Positions 1 to 8,902 are shown, numbered from the stretch's first letter. The stretch: 64,000 nt of DNA from Westiellopsis prolifica IICB1 (GCF_004323185.1 NZ_NAPS01000001.1:3197397-3261396); one strand, 5' to 3'. Translations and numbers: made by a program. Notes: a model not told the origin generated them from the sequence alone.

Positions 1-1
1 T

Positions 2-157
2 CAAACTCAGTTAGGTTGGACACCTTCAGTGACTGTTGCAGAAGGTTTGCGTCTGACAGTTGCATGGTATCTCAACCATAAAAACTGGTGGAAACCTCTG
101 TTATCACAAGAGTATCAGGCATATTACCAAAAAAATTATGTTTTTCGAGCAAATTAA
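2..157 (+). CDS. rfbB: dTDP-glucose 4,6-dehydratase, C-terminal end (partial)
   Basis: Only the last 51 codons are inside the window; the reading frame enters open at base 2 and stops at TAA 155-157. The translated tail contains GWTPSVTVAEGLRLTVAWYL followed by a WWKPLL element and an EYQAYYQKNY end. This is the typical C-terminus of RfbB, the NAD-dependent SDR-type enzyme that makes dTDP-4-keto-6-deoxyglucose for rhamnose and surface polysaccharide synthesis. The active site lies off the left edge, so the call rests on the tail alone. The nearby DegT-type sugar aminotransferase (5.1-6.3 kb) fits a nucleotide-sugar setting but is not adjacent. Confidence 0.7.
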   Translation, partial: QTQLGWTPSVTVAEGLRLTVAWYLNHKNWWKPLLSQEYQAYYQKNYVFRAN

Positions 158-250
158 ATAGGTGTTTATCAAAGACGTTTGATGTTAATAAAATGAGTAA
201 CGAAAGTTATACCAATTTGAAAAAAGAATGGGACAAATAGACCATCTGTA

Positions 251-351
251 GAGACGCGATAAATCGCGTCTTTACTACGGAATCCCAGATCCCCGACTTC
301 GCAAGAGAAGTCGGGGATCTCGCCTCTCACGAATGATTTAGGATTGCTATA
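251..351. repeat. Palindromic intergenic repeat, two nested hairpins
   Basis: In the 242-nt gap before the kinase gene there is a short palindrome (GAGACGCGAT / ATCGCGTCT, 251-270) followed by a perfect 14-bp stem (AGATCCCCGACTTC at 287-300, its complement at 307-320, 6-nt loop) and a GGATTGCTATA end at 341-351. The second half reappears in inverted orientation at 54850-54955, and the AGATCCCCGACTT core also begins the elements at 56426 and 58360. It is probably a small non-coding palindromic element; no gene is seen in this gap. Confidence 0.7.
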
Positions 352-399
352 GTTATAGCTAAATTAGAAGAGCTAGGCTGATGAGAAAGCAGGTTACAA

Positions 400-1599
400 A
401 TGCTGCAAGTAGAACAAATATTACAGAATCGTTACCAACTCCAACGTCAACTAGGTAATAACGGAGTTCGCCAAACTTGGTTAGCAACTGATTTACAATT
501 TTCTGCTCAGGAAAACTCGCAAGTGATCGTCAAACTCCTGGCCTTCGGTGGTAATGTGCAGTGGGATGATCTCAAACTGTTTGAGCGAGAAGCCCAAATT
601 CTTCAACATCTTCATCACCCTCGGATTCCCCAATATATTGATCATTTTTGTATTGATGACCGCACACTCTGGTTTGGCTTGGTACAAAAATATATTCCCG
701 GCGAGTCTGTTAAAGAAAAACTTGCTCAGAGACAAAGATTTACAGAAAAGCAAGTCCGCAAGATTGCTGTTGAGGTTTTAAAGATTCTCATCATGTTGCA
801 TGAGTTAAATCCAGCAGTGCTACATCGTGATATCAAACCGAGTAATTTAATTTGGGGAGAAGATAATCATATTTATTTAGTTGATTTTGGTGCAGTTCAA
901 GATAAAGCAGCCAAAGAAGGAGTTACCTTCACCATAGTCGGAACTTATGGTTACGCACCGATGGAACAGTATGGAGGAAGGGCGATCCCCCCGTCTGATC
1001 TTTATGCATTAGGAGCAACTTTAATTCATTTATTGACGGGTACTCCTCCAGCTGAGTTACCTCAATCGGATCTGCGAATTCAATTTGCTGATCAAGTGAC
1101 TGCTAGCCCCAGTTTTGTCTGTTGGTTGCAAAAGATGATAGAACCAGTACCAGAACAAAGGTTTACTACTGCCAGACAAGCGCTAGATTATTTAAAATCT
1201 GGTCAAATTTTGCATCAGTCGGTGAAAAATAACGGAGTGGGACTAGCGCGTACAGAACCAATCAACAATTCGGGCTGCGGTATTAATAATACAAAAGAGC
1301 CAGTTCCTGATGAAATTATTGGTTGGAATTGGGGTGCATTTTTAATGCCTTGGTTGTGGTTATGGAGTAATAAAGTTTGGGTAGGATTGTTATGTTTGTT
1401 CCCATCAATTGGTTGGATAATGACAATTATCCTTGGTGCGAAAGCTAATGAATGGGCTTGGAAAAGCAGACGTTGGCGCAGTATCCAACACTTCAAAGAA
1501 CATCAAAGAGGTTGGGCGATCGCTGGTCTACTGATTGGCGCACCTGTTAGTATTATTTTGTGGGTAGCTGCGATCGCATTTCTCACATCTTTTTTGTGA
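400..1599 (+). CDS. Membrane-anchored serine/threonine protein kinase
   Basis: A 399-aa protein with a Hanks-type kinase domain at about residues 10-265 and a hydrophobic C-terminal part (about 305-399) with at least three membrane-spanning stretches. Visible landmarks are the ATP-binding Lys45 (VKLL), Glu64 of helix C, the catalytic loop HRDIKPSN (142-149, Asp144), DFG (162-164) and GYAPMEQY. The glycine-rich loop is degenerate: LGNNGVRQTW replaces the usual GxGxxG, so ATP binding may be altered though all catalytic residues remain. The C-terminal WGAFLMPWLW segment resembles the small membrane module often fused to cyanobacterial kinases. It probably phosphorylates Ser/Thr of unknown partners at the membrane. 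It stands alone between opposing transcription units. Confidence 0.88.
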   Translation: MLQVEQILQNRYQLQRQLGNNGVRQTWLATDLQFSAQENSQVIVKLLAFGGNVQWDDLKLFEREAQILQHLHHPRIPQYIDHFCIDDRTLWFGLVQKYIPGESVKEKLAQRQRFTEKQVRKIAVEVLKILIMLHELNPAVLHRDIKPSNLIWGEDNHIYLVDFGAVQDKAAKEGVTFTIVGTYGYAPMEQYGGRAIPPSDLYALGATLIHLLTGTPPAELPQSDLRIQFADQVTASPSFVCWLQKMIEPVPEQRFTTARQALDYLKSGQILHQSVKNNGVGLARTEPINNSGCGINNTKEPVPDEIIGWNWGAFLMPWLWLWSNKVWVGLLCLFPSIGWIMTIILGAKANEWAWKSRRWRSIQHFKEHQRGWAIAGLLIGAPVSIILWVAAIAFLTSFL

Positions 1600-1669
1600 T
1601 AGCTGTCTTGAAAAGAGAAATTGGGGATCCGGGATTTTAGTTTGAAAATGGTTTAGGGGTGTAGTGGAG

Positions 1670-2467
1670 TCATATTTTCATTCCTTGGTTGTGTGATTGA
1701 ACTTTGGGTGTTGAGATTTGTAAAATTATCTCCAGCAAGCAAGGAGCAAAACGCTGACACCAAACTGCTAAATAGCTTTGCCATCCAACCAAAATTTCCG
1801 ATGAGTCTTTTTGTAATCCGCATACAAATGCTTGAGCTACTCGTTCAGGAGTTATCGGCATTATCCACCGAAATAACTCTAAATCGCGCACCATGTCGGT
1901 ATCTGTCAGAGTTGGTAATAATGCTATGACTCGAATCTTGTATTGAGCAAGTTCGCGGCGTAAAGCTTGGGTAAAACCTAAAAGTGCAAACTTAGTAGCT
2001 GAGTAAGTCGCCATCGTCGGTGCAGCAACTTTTCCCATTAAGCTGGAGACATTAACTATTGTTCCTTCTTCTCGATTTGCCATACGTCTGGCCATCATAT
2101 GAGTCAGCGTATAAGTCCCCAATAAATTCAGAGAAAGTTCCTCTTGAACTTGGGGTAATTTCGATTGCAAAAATGAGTTTTGGTAGGCTACACCTGCACA
2201 ATTGACTAGCAAGTGAATCGGGCCATAACTACGCCAAAGTTGGGCAACAGCAACATTTACAAAAGTTGGTTTCGTCAAATCTAACGCCATGATTATAGCT
2301 TCTGAACCCATTGCTTCAATTTCTTGAGCAACCTCTGCTAACTTTTGGCGATCGCGTGCCACTAAAATCAGCCGTTTCATACCTTTTTGCGCTAATTCCA
2401 GAGCAATAGCACGTCCAATACCACGGGAAGCTCCAGTAATAAGAGCAACCTTGCCTTGAATATTCAT
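1670..2467 (-). CDS. Short-chain dehydrogenase/reductase (SDR)
   Basis: Classical SDR of 265 aa when started at ATG 2465-2467. I prefer this start over an in-frame ATG 19 codons upstream because GGAGGA lies 7-8 nt before it and the protein then begins MNIQGKVALITGASRGIG, as the family does. Landmarks: the NAD(P)-binding TGASRGIG (11-18), NCAG (89-92), and the catalytic Ser142, Tyr155 and Lys159 (YSATK). The Arg following the cofactor strand (LVARDR) suggests NADP preference. The substrate cannot be read from the sequence; such proteins often act on acyl or keto lipids. It converges on the kinase gene with about 70 nt between stops. Confidence 0.85.
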   Translation of the reverse strand: MNIQGKVALITGASRGIGRAIALELAQKGMKRLILVARDRQKLAEVAQEIEAMGSEAIIMALDLTKPTFVNVAVAQLWRSYGPIHLLVNCAGVAYQNSFLQSKLPQVQEELSLNLLGTYTLTHMMARRMANREEGTIVNVSSLMGKVAAPTMATYSATKFALLGFTQALRRELAQYKIRVIALLPTLTDTDMVRDLELFRWIMPITPERVAQAFVCGLQKDSSEILVGWQSYLAVWCQRFAPCLLEIILQISTPKVQSHNQGMKI

Positions 2468-3002
2468 GGATTTTATCCTCCAAATTCTGGTCTTACTCCA
2501 CCTGAACCATAGGATCACCTTCACAACTTCTCTGCATCACGGTACAGGGTAAGACAAAGTTAATTCTTGAATTGCACTAACAATCCAAAGCCGAAAATCA
2601 ACTCTTGATGCGATCGGCAGAATGGATATGGCTCATAGTTTACTCCTGTGATTGTTACTAGGATTACCAATTTTATTGCCAATACACACTTTAACAATTA
2701 CCTCAATTACTAGCAATATTTTTTTATAAGAATTGCTAAACAATTCTTAATCATTAAATAATTTTCGGGAGTATCCCAAATGTTAAAAAACCCGCCTGCG
2801 ATTGAAATCGCAGTCTCATAGTTCAAGACTAGTTCTGAACACAAATGTGTAGAAATTAAGTTACAGTTTCTACCCCTTTTTTCTCTGCGTCCTCTGCGTC
2901 TCTGTGGTTTAAAAGTCTTTTATTTAACCACAGAGGCACAGAGAACACAGAGTCAAGAGGTTAGAGAGGAGTCCTTGAAAGGGCTAGATTGTTATACCAA
3001 AT
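2468..3002. repeat. Intergenic region with long inverted repeat
   Basis: No convincing gene in 535 nt. At 2881-2952 a large imperfect inverted repeat reads CTCTGCGTCTCTGTGGTTT, then about 16 nt, then AACCACAGAGGCACAGAG: a common cyanobacterial dispersed palindrome. A shorter hairpin (CTGCGATTGAAATCGCAG, about 2796-2813) lies to its left. The AT-rich part 2660-2770 presumably carries the SDR promoter. Confidence 0.6.
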
Positions 3003-3659
3003 TTAAGATTCAACTAATCCCACAGGACAAGCAACATTTGTTCCTCCTAAACCGCAATAACCACCAGGGTTTTTACCCAAGTATTGCTGATGGTAGTCTT
3101 CGGCGTAGTAAAATTCTGGCGCACTGAGGATTTCTGTAGTGATGTTACCGTAACCTGCGCTACTGAGGGCTTTTTGATACTGATCCCGCGAAGCTTCAGC
3201 TAGCTTTTTTTGTTCCTCAGAGTACACATAAATTCCAGAGCGATACTGTGTACCGACATCGTTACCTTGGCGCATTCCTTGGGTGGGATCATGGTTTTCC
3301 CAAAAGGTTTTAAGTAAATCGGTGTAACTAATCACTTTCGGATCATAAACAACCAACACTACTTCGTTGTGACCAGTCATACCGCTACAAACTTCTTTAT
3401 AGGTGGGGTTGGGAGTGATACCAGCAGCATAACCAACAGCGGTAGTATAAACACCAGGAAGTTGCCAAAACTTACGTTCTGCACCCCAAAAACATCCCAT
3501 CCCAAAAATTGCCATTTCCATGCGTTCTGGAAATGGAGATTGGATAGGATTACCTAGTATATAGTGACGGTTATTTACTGACATCGATTCTGCCCGTCCT
3601 GGTAAAGCTTCTTGAGGGCTAGGCAATGTTAATTTTTTACCAAATCCAAATAGCACCAT
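3003..3659 (-). CDS. msrA: Peptide methionine sulfoxide reductase MsrA
   Basis: A 218-aa protein with the MsrA signature [13 protein letters not shown]; the catalytic cysteine is Cys56. Further family segments are [24 protein letters not shown] and [18 protein letters not shown]. It reduces Met-S-sulfoxide in proteins or free methionine using thioredoxin, repairing oxidative damage in the cytosol. The extra cysteines near the C-terminus (GGYCGLGG and VACPVG) fit the usual resolving-cysteine arrangement. The roughly 45-residue N-terminal extension is also usual for cyanobacterial and plant forms. It is transcribed divergently from the fluoride channel gene, with the upstream region only about 75 nt long. 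Confidence 0.95.
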   Translation of the reverse strand: MVLFGFGKKLTLPSPQEALPGRAESMSVNNRHYILGNPIQSPFPERMEMAIFGMGCFWGAERKFWQLPGVYTTAVGYAAGITPNPTYKEVCSGMTGHNEVVLVVYDPKVISYTDLLKTFWENHDPTQGMRQGNDVGTQYRSGIYVYSEEQKKLAEASRDQYQKALSSAGYGNITTEILSAPEFYYAEDYHQQYLGKNPGGYCGLGGTNVACPVGLVES

Positions 3660-3734
3660 TGACTTTTACTCTAATATGTGAGACTTATTTTTACTTTACT
3701 TAATATTTTCAAGATTATAACGATCGCTTGCATC

Positions 3735-4148
3735 ATGTTATTACTACAAGTTTTCCAACAACCAACTCTAAGAAATGCGATCGCTATTAGTTTAGGAGCC
3801 ATAGCAGGCGCTTTGAGCCGATACTATCTAACAGTGTGGTTTACCCAACGTTTTGGTATAAGTTTCCCCTATGGCACATTTGTGATTAATCTCAGTGGCT
3901 GCTTTTTTATGGGATTCTTCACTACCTTAACTTTGTATAAAGCAGATATTATCTCTCCAGAAGTACGTTTCTTGGTAGCAACAGGATTTTTAGGAGCTTA
4001 CACAACTTTCTCAACTTATGGGCTAGATACTATTAACCTATTAAATAGTGGTAATTGGGCAAAAACGCTTTTTTATTGGGCTGGGAGTGCAATCTTGGGA
4101 ATTATCAGCATCCAAGTAGGGGTGATTTTGGCTAGATTTTGGAGATAA
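3735..4148 (+). CDS. fluC: Fluoride ion channel FluC (CrcB)
   Basis: A 137-aa membrane protein from ATG 3735 (an in-frame GTG at 3678 would add 19 hydrophobic residues; neither has a clear ribosome binding site). It has four membrane segments and the FluC signatures [27 protein letters not shown] and [13 protein letters not shown], which contain the conserved Asn of the pore and the TTFST motif. FluC works as a dual-topology dimer exporting fluoride. No fluoride riboswitch is obvious just upstream. The gene converges on the exosortase gene with 5 nt between stops. Confidence 0.92.
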   Translation: MLLLQVFQQPTLRNAIAISLGAIAGALSRYYLTVWFTQRFGISFPYGTFVINLSGCFFMGFFTTLTLYKADIISPEVRFLVATGFLGAYTTFSTYGLDTINLLNSGNWAKTLFYWAGSAILGIISIQVGVILARFWR

Positions 4149-4153
4149 AGTGT

Positions 4154-5038
4154 TTAAGTCTTGATTTGTTCTTTTTGAATAACACCAGATTCAGAGAAGA
4201 AATTATCAAGATTATTCAGTATTGGTATCAATAGCAAAAGCATCACAGCAGAAAACATATCGCCACCCCAACTATCATGTAGCCAATGGAAAGCAGCTTC
4301 GTTACTTGTACCATGAAAGTAGGTTAGTAAGGTATTGCGAATAATATTGCCGCTAATACTAATTAACATTGCTATCAAGAAAAATGAAACTGTCTTACGA
4401 CAAAATGATAAATCACCTGTCCAATAAAGTAATATCAAGCCAATATAAAGAGTAGTAAATAACATTTTTAATCCTGCACAGTATGGGGCTACTTCTACTA
4501 TTCTTCCTCCCACATATATATTGATATCATTGACAATGACTGTCATTCCAAACTGATTTAGAATAAAACCCGCAGTCCCAGCAATAAAACTTTGTAAAGG
4601 GAAGGTATAGGGAGAAATTAAATAGGGTAGTGGTGTTGGTGTTGCCAGAAAAACTAATAGCAAAGGAAATTTTTGTAATTTAAACCCAGGAATACCTTTT
4701 AACCATAAACACAATCCTAAAATTATAGCTGGTAAGGAAAGATTAACCCATTCGCTAATACCGCTTAGATAGAAAATTCCTCCTATTAATAATAGAACAA
4801 CACCCAAGGGATGTTGATGATTTGGTAGTCTTTGCCATAGTTTACGTTTGAGCCAAGCTATATATACAGCAAAAGGTAAACCAATCATACCGTGACTAAA
4901 ATATTCGTGTTCTGTACTGATATTTTTATGCAACCAACCATCAAGCCAATGTAGTAATAGAGGTGCATAAAGCAATCCTAAAATACCTAGAATTGCTAAA
5001 CTCAAAAACTTCGGTAAAATTATGTTTTGTTTGGTCAT
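4154..5038 (-). CDS. Cyanoexosortase (B-like)
   Basis: A 294-aa polytopic membrane protein with about eight hydrophobic segments. The exosortase/archaeosortase catalytic set is visible: Cys187 in VAPYCAGLK, Arg234 in GNIIRNTLL and His254 in HDSWGG. Exosortases cleave PEP-CTERM-type sorting tails from exported proteins and probably couple them to surface glycans. The sequence is closest in my memory to the cyanobacterial exosortase B group. The small partner protein often encoded beside that group is not seen here: the downstream neighbour is fluC on the other strand and the upstream one is an aminotransferase. That aminotransferase, 69 nt upstream on the same strand, may belong to the same surface-glycan function. 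Confidence 0.85.
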   Translation of the reverse strand: MTKQNIILPKFLSLAILGILGLLYAPLLLHWLDGWLHKNISTEHEYFSHGMIGLPFAVYIAWLKRKLWQRLPNHQHPLGVVLLLIGGIFYLSGISEWVNLSLPAIILGLCLWLKGIPGFKLQKFPLLLVFLATPTPLPYLISPYTFPLQSFIAGTAGFILNQFGMTVIVNDINIYVGGRIVEVAPYCAGLKMLFTTLYIGLILLYWTGDLSFCRKTVSFFLIAMLISISGNIIRNTLLTYFHGTSNEAAFHWLHDSWGGDMFSAVMLLLLIPILNNLDNFFSESGVIQKEQIKT

Positions 5039-5107
5039 TGGTCAATTGTCATTGGTCATTAGTTATTATTTATTCTTTTCATCTACCTTTTAAGTAAATA
5101 GCAAAGT

Positions 5108-6259
5108 TTATTTGGGAGAATTAACTGTTAAAATCTGGGATATAGCATCCGTAATTTTTTGAGTTTTGCTGTTGCTTAAACCTGGATACATGGGTAATGA
5201 TAAGATTTGATTTGCTAATATTTCCGCTTGCGGGAAATCACCAATTTGATAGCCTAAATTTGAGAATCCTGGTTGTAGATGACAAGGAATTGGATAATGA
5301 ATTGCTGTTTGAATTCCCATTGCTGCAAGTTGTTCTTGAATGACACATCGATCTAGGGTGCAAAATTCACAAACTCTAATCACATACAAGTGGTATACAT
5401 GACCTTCACCACTCTGATTTTGAATAGGAATAATACCTTTTGTGGCGAAGGGTGCTAGTTCTGCATCGTAAATTTTGGCAATGTTAAGGCGATCGCCATT
5501 CCAATTTTTGAGGTATGGTAATTTTTGGTGCAGTACAGCAGCTTGGATGGTATCTAAGCGGCTATTGGTTCCAATTTCTGTGTGAAAATACTTGCGCGAT
5601 GCACCATAATTTCGCAACTTTACCATTTTTTCAGCTACTTGTTGATCTCGCGTTAAGAGTATTCCCCCATCTCCAAATGCTCCTAAATTTTTGCTGGGAT
5701 AAAAACTAAAAGCTGCTGCTATACCTACTGAACCAGCGCGATATCCTTCTCGTTCAGCTAAATGTGCTTGAGCAGCGTCTTCAAAAATGAGGATTTTGTA
5801 GGTATCAGCCAAGTCTAATAACTGTTTTGGTGATACCATTTGACCATAAAGGTGTACGGGAATTATTGCTTTTGTTTTTGATGTAATTGCTTTTGCTGCT
5901 GCTTCTAAATCAATTAAAGCTGTATGAGGATCGCAATCTACTAAAATTGGTTTTGCCCCTGTACGTAACACACCAATTAGTGTGGCGATAAAAGTATTAG
6001 CTGGTAAAATAACCTCATCGCCAGCACCGATATTACAAGCTTGTAAACCGAGAGCGATCGCATCAGTTCCAGATGCAACACCAATTCCATATTTTGTACC
6101 AGAAGCAACAGCAAAAGCTGCTTCAAAATCAGAAAGCGTTTTTCCTAAAACAAAATCTCCCTGTTCTAATACTGCTTGAATTGCTTGTTGCAATTGATTT
6201 TGAATCGGTTGGTGTTGTAAATTCAGATCTACAAAAGGGATTGTTATTGGTATATTCAT
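5108..6259 (-). CDS. DegT/DnrJ/EryC1/StrS-family PLP-dependent sugar aminotransferase
   Basis: A 383-aa protein from ATG 6257-6259 (an in-frame GTG four codons upstream is possible). It shows the fold-type I aminotransferase pattern of the DegT family: DFVLGKTLSDFEAAFA, VASGTDAIALGLQ, the PLP-contact EDAAQAH (Asp161), and the Schiff-base Lys190 in SFYPSKNLGAFGDGG. Such enzymes transfer an amino group, usually from glutamate, to a nucleotide-linked keto-sugar used in surface polysaccharides. The exact sugar cannot be told. It lies directly upstream of the exosortase gene on the same strand. Confidence 0.93.
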   Translation of the reverse strand: MNIPITIPFVDLNLQHQPIQNQLQQAIQAVLEQGDFVLGKTLSDFEAAFAVASGTKYGIGVASGTDAIALGLQACNIGAGDEVILPANTFIATLIGVLRTGAKPILVDCDPHTALIDLEAAAKAITSKTKAIIPVHLYGQMVSPKQLLDLADTYKILIFEDAAQAHLAEREGYRAGSVGIAAAFSFYPSKNLGAFGDGGILLTRDQQVAEKMVKLRNYGASRKYFHTEIGTNSRLDTIQAAVLHQKLPYLKNWNGDRLNIAKIYDAELAPFATKGIIPIQNQSGEGHVYHLYVIRVCEFCTLDRCVIQEQLAAMGIQTAIHYPIPCHLQPGFSNLGYQIGDFPQAEILANQILSLPMYPGLSNSKTQKITDAISQILTVNSPK

Positions 6260-6502
6260 TTTCACTAACACTCAAAAAATTTTTCCAAATCAAATAGTTA
6301 TTTTTCTTTCTTGTTCTCCATTCTCGTTAGTGTTATGTTACCCATGTAGAATCGGATTCTAACTGAGAAGTCCGGGGATCGGAGATCCGAAATTAGGGAT
6401 TTAAGGTGTCAGTTTTAAATCTGTCTTATAGATTCTTAAGAATTTATGTCATCTCGTTGAGTCAGGAATTTATAACGGTAAGTTAAGAGAATCACCAGCC
6501 CT

Positions 6503-7087
6503 ATGTGGCATGGTAAAAAACTGTCAATCACTTGTTATTGCAGACCAGTGCAAAGTCATTCAAACCCAGAATTTAACCATAGTGTCACAGTGGATCGTAA
6601 TCGCGGTTTGCAAAAAGTACTTGAGCGCCTAATTGGAACAATGGAGCGGGACGCGTTAGTTATAGAAACGACAAACCGTCTCCGAGAAACGCTTCAAGTC
6701 GATCGCGTGGTTTTGTATTACTTTTACTATCAGTGGCACGGACAAGTGACTTTTGAAGCTTTGAGTTCTGATGAATTTTCTATCTTAGGTTCAACAGGAC
6801 CTGATGGTTGTTTTAATGATGAGTATGCTGCACTATATTTGGCAGGAAGGGTCAGAGCAATTCCTGACATTGAATCAGAAGCAATTGCTACTTGTCACCG
6901 AGATTTTCTGCGCCAATTGAAGGTTCGTGCAAACTTAGTTGTACCTATCTTGACTCCCAAAGGATTATGGGGACTATTAGTGGCGCATCACTGTCAAGCC
7001 CCTCGTCAGTGGTTACAATCAGATATTGAACTGATGCTAACAGAGGCGCAAATTTTGGCAACAGCACCTTGTATTCACCAGAGTTAG
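6503..7087 (+). CDS. Single GAF-domain protein, probable DXCF-type cyanobacteriochrome
   Basis: A 194-aa protein made of one GAF domain (about 40-190) with a short N-terminal extension and no output domain. Two cysteine motifs are visible: DGCF (101-104, Cys103) and TCHRDFL (Cys131-His132), followed by VRANLVVPIL and LWGLLVAHHCQAPRQW, which are hallmark segments of bilin-binding GAF domains. The cysteines are 28 residues apart, the same spacing I recall for Cys494 and Cys522 of TePixJ, a two-cysteine blue/green cyanobacteriochrome. Bilin binding is inferred, not shown. The ion-channel gene starts 116 nt downstream on the same strand and could be its partner. Start ATG 6503 has no clear Shine-Dalgarno. 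Confidence 0.8.
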   Translation: MWHGKKLSITCYCRPVQSHSNPEFNHSVTVDRNRGLQKVLERLIGTMERDALVIETTNRLRETLQVDRVVLYYFYYQWHGQVTFEALSSDEFSILGSTGPDGCFNDEYAALYLAGRVRAIPDIESEAIATCHRDFLRQLKVRANLVVPILTPKGLWGLLVAHHCQAPRQWLQSDIELMLTEAQILATAPCIHQS

Positions 7088-7203
7088 TCCCAATTTGACT
7101 GATCGTGTTGTCAGCTACAGTTCGATTCTTGAGAATCAGGCAAAAATTTAAATAATATTTAGTTTTACATATGCAGCTTTTCTGCACATCATGCTGCTAA
7201 TTC

Positions 7204-8895
7204 ATGAAACCTCGAATAATTGTCTGTGGTTTAGGACGCACTGGATATAAAGTTTTTCGTTTGCTGAGACAACAAGGGGCCTTAGTCATCGGCATTCATC
7301 ATAAACCAGTTCCAGGCGAGAGAGCAGGAGATGTCATTGTCGGCGATCTGCACGCAGCTAGCACCCTCAAAGCAGCTGGAATTCAGCAGGCGCACACCTT
7401 GGTGATCGCTGGAGGTGACGATGCACTCAATTTACGAATTATGATGCAAGCGCGGGTACTAAATCCGCGCATTCGGATTATCAATCGCTTTTTTAACACC
7501 AGTTTAGGGGAACGCCTGGATCATGCGGTTCCAGAACATTTAACTATGAGTGTTGCGGGATTAGCAGCACCTGTATTTACTTTTGCGGCGTTGGGAAGTG
7601 AAGCAATCGGACAAATCAAGCTGTTTCAGCAAACTTGGCCAATTCACGAAGAATATATAGATGAAGATCACCCGTGGCGCGATCGCAAACTCAGCGAATT
7701 GTGGAATGATCAGACACGGATGCTGATTTACTATATGCCAGCAGAAGGCGAGGTGGATTTAGTATCTGCCGTAGTTACGGGACATAAATTAAAAGTAGGC
7801 GATCGCTTAATTGTGGGAACTCAACCCCGCGTGCGTAGCATTCGCAGATCAATGATTGCCAAACTGCTGAAAGTGTTTACCAGTTTGCGACAGTTTCAGA
7901 AACATGCTCAAGCGGTGGTAATGATGTCTTTGGTGTTGCTGGTGATTATTGCGATCGCCACACTCATCTACACTTCCACTGAAAGAACTGTTTCTATTGT
8001 TGATGCTCTTTATTTTGCTGTCGGTATGATTACGGGGGCGGGCGGTAATGATCAAGTTATCGAACAGGCTCCCACGAGTGTGAGATTATTTACCGTGTTG
8101 ATGATGCTGGTAGGAGCTGCGGTAATTGGTCTTTTCTATGCTTTACTGAACGATTTTGTTTTGGGTAGTCGCTTCAAACAATTCTTAGACGCAGCCCGTA
8201 TTCCCCATCGCCATCATTATATTGTCTGTGGTTTGGGAGGAATTGGAATTAAAATTGTTCAGCAACTCCACAGTAGTGGACACGAGGTTATAGTTATTGA
8301 GCGCGATACCAACAACAGATTTGTCAACACTGCGCGAGGATTGGGTATTCCCGTCATTCATGGTGATGGTAGCTTTGCCGAAATTCTCAAAGTGAGTAAC
8401 TTAGAAAATGCATCTGCACTCATCGCTGTCACCAACGACGACGCCACAAACATGGAAATTGCTCTCAAAGCCAAAGCCATCACGGCCAAAGTACCAGTGA
8501 TTGTCCATTACGCCGATCCAGACTTTGCCCGGATGGCACAACAGGTATTTGACTTTGAAGCTGTTCTTAGTCCCGCCGAACTCGCCGCTCCGGCTTTTGC
8601 TGCTGCTGCTTTAGGCGGACGCATCCTTGGCAATGGGATCACCGCCGATAGTCTGTGGGTAGCCTTTGCAACATTAATTACACCCTCTCATCCCTTTTGT
8701 GGGCAACGGGTGAAAGATGCAGCGATGGATGCGGACTTTGTGCCGTTATATGTGGAGACAAATAACCAAGAAATTCACGGCTGGGATTTACTGGAAATCA
8801 ATCTCAGTGCTAGCGATATTTTATACTTAACAATGCCAGCAAATCGTTTGCATCAGTTGTGGCGTTATACACCTTCACAGGTGATGGCGAGTTGA
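7204..8895 (+). CDS. RCK-2TM-RCK ion channel / TrkA-like NAD-binding protein
   Basis: A 563-aa protein with a first RCK/TrkA-N Rossmann domain (1-120, VCGLGRTGYKVF), a TrkA-C-like segment to about 210, a two-helix pore module (about 237-260 and 293-318), and a second RCK domain (338-460, VCGLGGIGIKIV) with its own C-terminal subdomain. The pore loop FAVGMITGAGGND (271-283) sits where the potassium filter TVGYGD would be but lacks that sequence. Ion selectivity is therefore uncertain. RCK domains usually bind NAD(H), nucleotides or Ca to gate a pore. The gene follows the bilin-GAF gene and ends 7 nt from the convergent 640-aa gene. Confidence 0.85.
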   Translation: MKPRIIVCGLGRTGYKVFRLLRQQGALVIGIHHKPVPGERAGDVIVGDLHAASTLKAAGIQQAHTLVIAGGDDALNLRIMMQARVLNPRIRIINRFFNTSLGERLDHAVPEHLTMSVAGLAAPVFTFAALGSEAIGQIKLFQQTWPIHEEYIDEDHPWRDRKLSELWNDQTRMLIYYMPAEGEVDLVSAVVTGHKLKVGDRLIVGTQPRVRSIRRSMIAKLLKVFTSLRQFQKHAQAVVMMSLVLLVIIAIATLIYTSTERTVSIVDALYFAVGMITGAGGNDQVIEQAPTSVRLFTVLMMLVGAAVIGLFYALLNDFVLGSRFKQFLDAARIPHRHHYIVCGLGGIGIKIVQQLHSSGHEVIVIERDTNNRFVNTARGLGIPVIHGDGSFAEILKVSNLENASALIAVTNDDATNMEIALKAKAITAKVPVIVHYADPDFARMAQQVFDFEAVLSPAELAAPAFAAAALGGRILGNGITADSLWVAFATLITPSHPFCGQRVKDAAMDADFVPLYVETNNQEIHGWDLLEINLSASDILYLTMPANRLHQLWRYTPSQVMAS

Positions 8896-8902
8896 AAATT
8901 TA

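Noticed and set aside
3660..3734. Fluoride riboswitch upstream of fluC
   Set aside because: The short upstream region shows no recognisable fluoride riboswitch pattern.
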